NCBI GenBank assembly: GCA_905235355.1
Contig: CAJOLM010000010.1
Location: 1-16,062 of the forward strand
Direction: 5' to 3'
From: an uncultured Elusimicrobiales bacterium
Lineage (GTDB): Bacteria; Elusimicrobiota; Elusimicrobia; Elusimicrobiales; Elusimicrobiaceae
Length of the DNA stretch: 16,062 nt
Of the stretch, positions 6,310 to 12,386 are shown in pieces. The notes beneath the pieces were generated by a model. It had not been told where the DNA came from. It worked only from the letters and a program-made list of their open reading frames with translations, and ran no database searches. The position numbers and the translations under genes were made by a program. Numbering within the stretch: position 1 is the stretch's first letter; each line of letters opens with the position of its first letter.

Positions 6310-8970
6310 ATGAAATTATATTTTCACCTCCCCTATAAAACGGCCGCGGACGAAAGTCTGCGTGCAGTTGTATTTTTGCGCACCGCTGGTAAGCTCCTGC
6401 GCAAAGACGTTCCGATGAGCAGCACGGACCAAAAAACGTGGTCCGGTTGGGCGGAACTTACGTCTAAAGCAGACGTCAAAATCACGCATACTTACCAAGT
6501 GCTCAAGCAAGGCCAAGTCGTGCGCCAAGAATGGGACGCTATCCCGCGTGAAGCCTTTTTATACGGCACCCGCAGCGCGTATCATTTTTATGACTTATGG
6601 CGCGACTTGCCGGAAAAATCCTGGCTTTACAGCACTGCTTTCCCGGCTGAACACATTGCACAGCCGCTGGCCGATTTTACAGACGGACTGATTTTGCGCA
6701 CCTATATCCCGGGCTTGCCGCGCGGTTTAAAACCGTACTTGTGCGGCGGACATCCGGCCTTGGGTAACTGGGATCCCAACAAGGCTCTGCCCATGATTTC
6801 CAGCAGCGTGCACGAGTGGGCTGTGTGGTTAGATTGCAAACAATTTAAAACGCCCGCCCAATACAAATATATTCTTAAAAATGAGCAAACCGGCGAAGTG
6901 CAATGGGAAACAAAATCCAACCGCACCATGCCTATTTCCATGCCGCAGACGGGCGAAACCTATGTGTATATGGACTTTGTGCCCACCTTCACGCTGCCGG
7001 CCCTTCATGCTGCCGGAACGGTGTTGCCGGTATTTTCTATCCGCACGGAAAATGACTGGGGCGTCGGCGATTTTGGCTCTCTTAAAAAACTAGTGGACTG
7101 GGCTGCCGAAACCGGGCAGAAGATGATTCAAATTTTGCCGGTCAATGACACTTCGCTGACGGGTACCTGGCAGGATTCGTATCCGTATAACAGCGTCAGC
7201 GTGTATGCGTTTCATCCCATGTATACAGATGTCAGCGCGCTGCCGCCGCTGGCCCCGCGCAAAGAAAAAGCGTTTCAGAAACGCCGCCAAAAATTAAATA
7301 TGCTGCCGCAAATTGACTATGAAGAAGTCAATAAACTCAAATTGGAGCGTTTGCATTTGGCCTATGAGCAAGAGGGCAAAATTGCTTTGGCTACCGCAGC
7401 ATTTAAAGAATTTTGGATTGAAAATTCCACTTGGCTGGCAGCGTATGCCATGTTCTCTGTGCTGCGCGATAAATACGGCACCGCCGACTGGCAAACCTGG
7501 CCGGATCATAAAGAATTTTCAGAAAAAGATTTGTTTGCCTTCTTTGCCAAAGACAGCAAAGACCGCGAGCATGCGTATTTCTATTTCTATGTGCAGTTTG
7601 TGCTGCACACCCAACTATTAGAAGCGCACCGCTATGCCAACCGCAAAGGGGTAACCATTAAGGGCGATATCCCCATAGGTGTTTCCCCTCATAGTGCAGA
7701 TGCGTGGATGGAGCCCAAGCTATTTCACCTCAATGCCCAAGCGGGCGCACCGCCGGACGATTTCTCCGTCACCGGGCAGAACTGGGGTTTCCCGACGTAT
7801 AATTGGGAAGAAATGGCCAAAGACGGATACAATTGGTGGCGCCGCCGCTTCTTGCATATGACGCGCTATTTTGACGCGTACCGCATTGACCATGTATTAG
7901 GATTCTTCCGCATTTGGGAAATCCCGACAGATGCCGTGCAAGGCTTGTTGGGGCATTTCTCTCCGGCGCTGCCCATCAGCCCGGCGGACATGGCTAAATT
8001 TGGCTTTACGTTTGAGGAAAGTTACACCCGCCCGTATATCACCGAAGATATCATGCAAGAGCTGTTTGGCAAAGAAGCCAAATCTGTCAAAAAGCACTAT
8101 TTAAAAGAAAGCGGCGAAGGCTTGTATGTGTTGCGTGAAGAATATGACACGCAGCGCAAAATTGAAAAAGCATTTGCCAAAAAGCATCATGACGATGACC
8201 TGAAATTGCGCGACGGCTTGTATACTTTGGTAGCCAATGTGCTCTTTGTGGCGGACAAACACAATCCGCAGCTGTATCACCCGCGCATCAGCGCGCTGAA
8301 CAGCTTGGCTTACAAAGCGTTGCCGGAAAATCTGCAAAAGACGTATGAAGCACTATACAATGATTTCTTCTTCCGCCGCCAGGATGATTTCTGGAAACAA
8401 CAGGCACTGGCTAAATTACCGGCTCTTACGCAAGCAACCCCCATGCTCTGCTGCGCAGAAGACCTGGGCATGATTCCGCATTGTGTACCGGAAGTGCTGG
8501 TCAAATTGCAAATGCTCAGCCTGGAAATCCAACGTATGCCTAAACGCATGGGCAAGGCTTTTGCGCGAACAGAAAAATATCCGTATATGTCTGTAGCTAC
8601 GCCGTCCACACATGACATGTCTGTCTTGCGTGCGTGGTGGAAGGAAAACCCGGAGCTGACTCAGCGTTTCTGGAACGAAGTATTAAACCGCAAAGGCGAC
8701 GCCCCGGCCGAAGCCCCGGTGGACGCATGCGAACAAATCTTGCGCATGCATTTGCAAAGCCCGGCCATGCTCACGCTTATTTCGTGGCAGGACTGGACGT
8801 CTATGGACAGCGTACTGCACACGCCGGACCCGGACGCAGAGCGTATCAATGTGCCGGCTAATCCCAAGCACTATTGGCGCTACCGCATGGAGCCGACCGT
8901 AGAAGAGCTAATGCAGCAAACGGACTTTAATAATAAGATAAAAGAAATGATAGAAAAGTCTGGACGGTAA
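6310..8970 (+). CDS. malQ: 4-alpha-glucanotransferase (amylomaltase), DPE2-type with N-terminal CBM20 modules
   Basis: 886 residues, far longer than the ~500-residue classic MalQ. The N-terminus (about 1-95) looks like a divergent starch-binding module. A clear CBM20 is at about 126-212 (GGHPALGNWDPNKALPM). The GH77 barrel begins near 238 (GTVLPVFSIRTENDWGVGDF). Catalytic residues are in place: nucleophile D527 (YRIDH), acid/base E717 (AEDLG) and D769 (THDMS). The 190-residue gap between the first two, against about 47 in Thermus amylomaltase, shows the insertion typical of DPE2-type enzymes. It transfers glucan segments between maltose, maltodextrin and glycogen, freeing glucose, in the cytoplasm. 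The gene starts eight bases after the transporter with no strong ribosome site, which suggests translational coupling. A bidirectional terminator follows. Confidence 0.95.
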   Translation: MKLYFHLPYKTAADESLRAVVFLRTAGKLLRKDVPMSSTDQKTWSGWAELTSKADVKITHTYQVLKQGQVVRQEWDAIPREAFLYGTRSAYHFYDLWRDLPEKSWLYSTAFPAEHIAQPLADFTDGLILRTYIPGLPRGLKPYLCGGHPALGNWDPNKALPMISSSVHEWAVWLDCKQFKTPAQYKYILKNEQTGEVQWETKSNRTMPISMPQTGETYVYMDFVPTFTLPALHAAGTVLPVFSIRTENDWGVGDFGSLKKLVDWAAETGQKMIQILPVNDTSLTGTWQDSYPYNSVSVYAFHPMYTDVSALPPLAPRKEKAFQKRRQKLNMLPQIDYEEVNKLKLERLHLAYEQEGKIALATAAFKEFWIENSTWLAAYAMFSVLRDKYGTADWQTWPDHKEFSEKDLFAFFAKDSKDREHAYFYFYVQFVLHTQLLEAHRYANRKGVTIKGDIPIGVSPHSADAWMEPKLFHLNAQAGAPPDDFSVTGQNWGFPTYNWEEMAKDGYNWWRRRFLHMTRYFDAYRIDHVLGFFRIWEIPTDAVQGLLGHFSPALPISPADMAKFGFTFEESYTRPYITEDIMQELFGKEAKSVKKHYLKESGEGLYVLREEYDTQRKIEKAFAKKHHDDDLKLRDGLYTLVANVLFVADKHNPQLYHPRISALNSLAYKALPENLQKTYEALYNDFFFRRQDDFWKQQALAKLPALTQATPMLCCAEDLGMIPHCVPEVLVKLQMLSLEIQRMPKRMGKAFARTEKYPYMSVATPSTHDMSVLRAWWKENPELTQRFWNEVLNRKGDAPAEAPVDACEQILRMHLQSPAMLTLISWQDWTSMDSVLHTPDPDAERINVPANPKHYWRYRMEPTVEELMQQTDFNNKIKEMIEKSGR

Positions 8971-8985
8971 TCAAAATAATTCCGA

Positions 8986-9018
8986 AACAACCCCGCTTAA
9001 TAAGCGGGGTTGTTTTAT
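8986..9018. terminator. Bidirectional terminator between malQ and the first pilin gene
   Basis: AACAACCCCGCTT and AAGCGGGGTTGTT pair almost perfectly around a three-base loop. TTTTATAATTT follows on the plus strand and TTGTTTCGG on the minus strand. It closes malQ and the convergent pilin gene, whose stop (9015) is inside the U-tract. Confidence 0.88.
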
Positions 9019-9650
9019 AATTTATAATAACGATCCTCCGTATCTGACGGACTTCCAAAACTAGCACAAATACTTTTGCCCAATGCTAGACGCGCCGCCC
9101 CATTGTTCTGTGCGATACAAGTTATAGTTCCAAACTCAGTTGTGTAATGCGTAAAATAGCTTGTTAATTTAAGACTTCCTTGCGGATAATAACTCTCCAC
9201 TCCGGCTGCTTCGTTCGCTCCTGTTAGCGCTATGACAATTTCCCATCCGTTGTCTAGTGTATAACAATCGGCCTTGCTGATCATGCCCGCATAACTACAT
9301 CCTGGTGTTTTTCCTCCTGGTAAATTCATGTCAAGCTCATCAAAACTCTTGGCATAAAAACCGTTTGCCAAATAATATACTTCTTGCGCTTCTGCCAAAC
9401 TACGTATCAGCGATATCATTTGTCCCACCCTGGCTTTATGTACCGCTTTTTGGTATTGCGGCAGCGCAACAGCGGCCAGTATGCCGATAATAAGTACCAC
9501 GACTAATAATTCAATAAGCGTAAAGGCCTGATGCCACCCCCGAAGGTTGGTATCGGGGGTCTCAGCCGCTTTTATCCTAAACAAGGTTGAGATTCCCGAT
9601 AAAGACACTCGGGAATGGTTCTTATTTTTACTTATATTTACATTTTTCAT
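9015..9650 (-). CDS. Type IV pilin-like (prepilin) protein with long repeat-encoded leader
   Basis: 211 residues. The pilin N-domain starts at F43 (FTLIELLVVVLIIGILAAVALPQY), with the conserved Glu at +5 (E47). The prepilin peptidase site would be QA|FTLIEL, with Ala rather than the usual Gly at -1. The 42-residue leader is unusually long; residues about 12-39 are encoded by two 25-bp palindromes and their linker. The mature protein is about 169 residues, with a hydrophobic helix followed by a globular head containing five cysteines, including a C-terminal pair (TITCIAQ, SICASF) that could close a D-loop. It would be a major or minor subunit of a type IV pilus or of a pseudopilus. The start is fixed by AGGAG seven bases upstream. 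It stands alone between two terminators with its own T12-spacer promoter, and it is a paralogue of the gene at 15092-15784. Confidence 0.9.
   Translation of the reverse strand: MKNVNISKNKNHSRVSLSGISTLFRIKAAETPDTNLRGWHQAFTLIELLVVVLIIGILAAVALPQYQKAVHKARVGQMISLIRSLAEAQEVYYLANGFYAKSFDELDMNLPGGKTPGCSYAGMISKADCYTLDNGWEIVIALTGANEAAGVESYYPQGSLKLTSYFTHYTTEFGTITCIAQNNGAARLALGKSICASFGSPSDTEDRYYKL
9536..9616. repeat. Inverted pair of 25-bp palindromes (REPIN-like) inside the prepilin leader
   Basis: Element 1, 9536-9560: ACCCCCGA, nine-base loop AGGTTGGTA, TCGGGGGT, followed by CTC. Element 2, 9592-9616: ATTCCCGA, nine-base loop, TCGGGAAT, in the opposite orientation, so its CTC flank faces inward. The pair can form one long cruciform. 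It is translated in frame as leader residues about 12-39 of the pilin-like gene. Element 2 has the same loop pattern as 15633-15657 when read on the other strand. Confidence 0.85.
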
Positions 9651-9675
9651 ATTTGCTCCTGTTGTTTAATGTGTC

Positions 9676-9749
9676 GTGCTGAGAGGTTTCTGCTCAGCAC
9701 CTCATCCGCTTTTTCAAAACAGAGATCCTGAGCAAAAACCCCTCAGGAT
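9676..9749. repeat. Inverted pair of 25-bp palindromes in the 5'UTR of the first pilin gene
   Basis: 9676-9700: GTGCTGAG, loop AGGTTTCTG, CTCAGCAC, then CTC and CCGCTTTT. 9725-9749: ATCCTGAG, loop of nine, CTCAGGAT then GACA, in reverse orientation. Both have perfect 8-bp arms. They lie between the predicted transcription start (about 9770) and the ribosome site, so they would fold in the mRNA leader. Confidence 0.85.
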
Positions 9750-9776
9750 GACATTTCTATCTAGTCTGCATCCCGT

Positions 9777-9804
9777 ATTGTATCAAAAAAAAAAAACAAG
9801 TCAA
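9777..9804 (-). promoter_or_regulatory. Pilin promoter with a T12 tract in the spacer
   Basis: On the minus strand TTGACT (9799-9804), a 16-bp spacer made of TG, twelve T (9785-9796) and GA, then TACAAT (9777-9782). The same design, base for base from TTGACTTG through T12GAT, precedes the second pilin gene. A homopolymer between -35 and -10 allows slippage to change promoter strength. Confidence 0.75.
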
Positions 9805-9852
9805 GTCCTATTTTGACCTTTCTTTTGTGCCATATTTTCCTATCAAAACACA

Positions 9853-9885
9853 ACAAAAAAGCGCAAGGCATAAAGCCTTGCGCTT
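9853..9885 (-). terminator. Intrinsic terminator of the carboxyltransferase gene
   Basis: AAGCGCAAGGC, loop of five, GCCTTGCGCTT, followed on the minus strand by TTTTTTG. It starts 16 bases after the stop codon at 9902. Confidence 0.88.
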
Positions 9886-9901
9886 GTTATAAAAGGCACA
9901 C

Positions 9902-11506
9902 TTACAGTGGGATGTTGCCCGTGTTGTTGTGTTTCTTCGGGTCGCGTTTACTCTTTAAGATTTTAAACGCTTCAATTAGCTTGGCGCGTGCTTCGGCCGG
10001 CTCAATAATTTCATCAATAGAGCCGTTGCGCGCAGCCTGATACGGCGAAGCAAATTTATCGGAATATTCCTTCGTCATTTTCTGTTTTAGTTCTTCCTTC
10101 TTTGCCTCGTCTGTTTCCTTCTTTAAATCACGCGAGTACAAAATTTCCACTGCCCCGCGCGGCCCCATGACGGCAATTTCCGCACTTGGGAACGCAAAGT
10201 TCATGTCCCCGCGCAAAAATTTAGAGCCCATGGCAATATACGCACCGCCATATGCCTTGCGCAACACCAGGGTCACTTTGGGTACGGTTGCTTCCGCATA
10301 CGCGTATAGCAGCTTTGCCCCGTGGCGGATAATCCCGCCGTGCTCTTGCGACACGCCAGGTAAATAACCGCCCGTATCTACCAGCGTTAAAATGGGAATA
10401 TTAAACGCATTTAAGAAGCGGATAAAGCGCGCGGCTTTGTCGCTGGCGTCGCTATCCAATGCGCCGCCCAAATGCGCCGGGTTATTGGCAATCACGCCCG
10501 TCACTTCGCCGCCCATGCGGATAAAACCAATGACCACATTTTTAGCAAAGTTCGGCTGGATTTCAAAAAATCCGAAATTATCCGCCAGCCGCCAAATCAC
10601 ATGGTGGATACGGAACGCTTTTTTCGGGTCCATTTCGCAGACGCGTTCCAACACCGGCACCAAGCGGTCGGAAACATCCGTCGTGGTTTCCGGCAGCGGC
10701 TTTTCCTCATTATTCTGCGGCAGGAAGCTGAGCAGTTCGCGCACTTGGCGGAAACAATCCTGCTCTGATTTAGCCACAAAGTGACACACACCGCTTTTTT
10801 CACTATGCGGGCTGCTGCCGCCCAAGGTATCAATATCCACCTCTTCCCCGGTGGCGGCTTTTACCGCGCTCGGCCCGGTGATAAACATGTGGCTGATACC
10901 TTCTACCATAAAAATAAAGTCCGTCAATGCCGGGGAATAAGCAGCACCCCCCGCGCACGGCCCTAAAATAACGGAAATCTGCGGAATTTTACCCGACGCT
11001 TTGACGTTGCGCCAGAAAATTTCGCCATATCCGTTCAAGCTTTCCACCCCTTCCTGGATACGCGCGCCGCCGCTGTCCAATAGCCCAATCACCGGGATTT
11101 TAGCCTCTAACGCTTTATCCATAATATCGGCAATTTTACGCGCGTGCGCCAGCCCCAACGAGCCGCCCAGCTGCGGGAAATCCTGCGCAAAAATAGCCAC
11201 TGGGCGGCCATTAATCCGGCCAAAACCCGTGATGACGCCGTCGCCTTTGATGTGCTTATCGGCGACGCCAAAATCGTGGCAATTACTTTCCACCAGGCTT
11301 TTGATTTCAAAAAAGCTGTCTTGGTCTAATAGATAGGAAAGGCGTTCGCGGGCGGTAAATTTGCCCTTGGCGCGCTGGGCTTTATTCTTTTCTTCCCCCG
11401 CGCCGGCGAGTGCGTCCTGATAAATCTGACGGAACTTGACCAAGCTCTTAGGAGCCGGACGATCCGATTTTTTATCCTCTCCGGGATTATCAAACAGTTC
11501 TACCAT
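9902..11506 (-). CDS. Acyl-CoA carboxylase-type carboxyltransferase (PccB/MmdA family)
   Basis: 534 residues, full family length (about 510-540). Two crotonase-fold halves are visible. The N-half has LLDSGGARIQEGV (about 143-154) and the oxyanion-hole segment GPCAGGAAYSPAL (182-194). The C-half has LVDTGGYLPG (375-384) and RKAYGGAYIAMGSK (416-429). The enzyme moves a carboxyl group between biotin and an acyl-CoA (propionyl/methylmalonyl- or acetyl/malonyl-type), in the cytoplasm. The residue matching the specificity site of Streptomyces PccB/AccB is Ile (I424), as in AccB and the decarboxylase-type enzymes, so propionyl-CoA is not assured. No biotin carboxylase, biotin carrier or membrane decarboxylase subunit is in the window. 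The start is supported by CGGAGA eight bases upstream. It lies 62 bp after rex on the same strand, so it may be under Rex control. Confidence 0.9.
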   Translation of the reverse strand: MVELFDNPGEDKKSDRPAPKSLVKFRQIYQDALAGAGEEKNKAQRAKGKFTARERLSYLLDQDSFFEIKSLVESNCHDFGVADKHIKGDGVITGFGRINGRPVAIFAQDFPQLGGSLGLAHARKIADIMDKALEAKIPVIGLLDSGGARIQEGVESLNGYGEIFWRNVKASGKIPQISVILGPCAGGAAYSPALTDFIFMVEGISHMFITGPSAVKAATGEEVDIDTLGGSSPHSEKSGVCHFVAKSEQDCFRQVRELLSFLPQNNEEKPLPETTTDVSDRLVPVLERVCEMDPKKAFRIHHVIWRLADNFGFFEIQPNFAKNVVIGFIRMGGEVTGVIANNPAHLGGALDSDASDKAARFIRFLNAFNIPILTLVDTGGYLPGVSQEHGGIIRHGAKLLYAYAEATVPKVTLVLRKAYGGAYIAMGSKFLRGDMNFAFPSAEIAVMGPRGAVEILYSRDLKKETDEAKKEELKQKMTKEYSDKFASPYQAARNGSIDEIIEPAEARAKLIEAFKILKSKRDPKKHNNTGNIPL

Positions 11507-11568
11507 ACGTTCTCCGCAATTTAGACTTTTCTATATTTTACTAAATATACCTACTTACAAACTGGCCT

Positions 11569-12201
11569 TTAATGCAGTTTAGAGCACAGCTCAGCCAGGC
11601 CCGCGCCAATGTCTTCCTGTTGCACAACTACCCCTTCGGGTACGCGCAGCTTGACGGGGGCAAAATTCCAAATAGCTTTAATGCCGCTATCCACCAGCGT
11701 ATCGGTCAGCCCTTGCGCAGCTTCTTTGGGCACGGTCAGCACCGCAATTTTAAGCCCTTTGCTTTCTATCATGCTTTTCAGTTGTGCTGTGTGATACACC
11801 GGCACGCCGTGTATTTGCGTGCCCACACGCTCTGGGTGCGTATCAAACGCCGCTACCATTTCCAGCCCGTGGGTTTTTAGTCCTTCAAACCCCAGCAGCG
11901 CGCCGCCCAAATGCCCTACGCCAATTAAAAAGGCCTTCTTTAAATTATCCCAGCCCAAGAAATTTTCTATCGCCTCAATAGTTCCTGTAATTTTAAATCC
12001 GGAACGGCGTTTGCTGGGTGCGCCAACGGCTTGCAAATCTTTTTTGACCACAATCGCAGGCAGGTGCGTTGCGTCAGCCAGATCGGTGGAAGACGCCAGC
12101 TCCCGCCCATATCCGCGCCACTCTTGCAATAAGCGCAAGTATTGCGGCAGACGGCGGATGGTCTGTACGCTTACGGTTTTTTTATGTCCGAAAAATCTCA
12201 T
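11569..12201 (-). CDS. rex: Redox-sensing transcriptional repressor Rex
   Basis: 210 residues, normal Rex length. The N-terminal winged helix (about 10-75: TIRRLPQYLRLLQ, STDLADATHLPAIVVKKDLQ, KRRSGFKI) binds DNA. The C-terminal Rossmann domain has the NAD(H) motif GVGHLGGALL (94-103) and an acidic residue ending the second strand (AAFD120). Rex dimers repress fermentation genes at high NAD+/NADH and release DNA when NADH binds. The start follows AGGAAG. The gene is divergent from adhE, a classical Rex target, and its own promoter carries the same palindrome as adhE, so autoregulation is likely. The carboxyltransferase gene follows 62 bp downstream without a terminator. Confidence 0.95.
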   Translation of the reverse strand: MRFFGHKKTVSVQTIRRLPQYLRLLQEWRGYGRELASSTDLADATHLPAIVVKKDLQAVGAPSKRRSGFKITGTIEAIENFLGWDNLKKAFLIGVGHLGGALLGFEGLKTHGLEMVAAFDTHPERVGTQIHGVPVYHTAQLKSMIESKGLKIAVLTVPKEAAQGLTDTLVDSGIKAIWNFAPVKLRVPEGVVVQQEDIGAGLAELCSKLH

Positions 12202-12218
12202 ATTCTTCCTAAACTAAC

Positions 12219-12236
12219 TAGATATTTTGATATCTA
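12219..12236. promoter_or_regulatory. Putative Rex operator at the rex promoter
   Basis: TAGATATTTTGATATCTA: a perfect inverted repeat with 7-bp arms and a four-base centre. It starts two bases downstream of the rex -10 box and covers the predicted transcription start. The core GATATN4ATATC followed by TACA recurs at adhE. The assignment to Rex is inferred from position and gene content. Confidence 0.65.
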
Positions 12237-12237
12237 C

Positions 12238-12267
12238 ATAATACTTTTAAATAGACTGATTTGTCAA
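12238..12267 (-). promoter_or_regulatory. rex promoter
   Basis: On the minus strand TTGACA (12262-12267), an 18-bp spacer, and TATTAT (12238-12243). The putative operator follows directly. Confidence 0.75.
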
Positions 12268-12295
12268 GTTGTTTTAAATTTATTTACTCGGCATA

Positions 12296-12324
12296 TTGAC
12301 ATTATTTTACAAAATAAGTATTAT
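12296..12324 (+). promoter_or_regulatory. adhE promoter with a palindrome in the spacer
   Basis: TTGACA (12296-12301), a 17-bp spacer, and TATTAT (12319-12324): a near-consensus promoter 62 bp before the ATG. The spacer contains TTATTTTACAAAATAA (12302-12317), an inverted repeat with 7-bp arms, which could bind a further regulator or Rex. Confidence 0.8.
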
Positions 12325-12325
12325 A

Positions 12326-12343
12326 TGGATATAAAAATATCTA
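12326..12343. promoter_or_regulatory. Putative Rex operator at the adhE promoter
   Basis: TGGATATAAAAATATCTA: GATAT, AAAA, ATATC, one base after the adhE -10 box and over the predicted start site. Read outward from each -10 box, the rex and adhE copies share TATTAT-n-T-r-GATAT-n-AAAATATCTA, so sequence and phase are both conserved. A partial GATATTTTATA at 12361-12371 may be a third half-site near the ribosome site. Confidence 0.65.
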
Positions 12344-12386
12344 CACTTTTTATTTTATCAGATATTTTATAAGGAGATTCTTAACT

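Noticed and set aside
9536..9749. CRISPR-like array at the pilin loci
   Set aside because: Repeats are short self-palindromes with irregular spacing and alternating orientation, partly inside coding sequence, and no cas genes are nearby.
9785..9796. A12/T12 run as the U-tract of a terminator
   Set aside because: No hairpin abuts it; it lies between well-formed -35 and -10 boxes on the minus strand and recurs in the same place at the second pilin gene.
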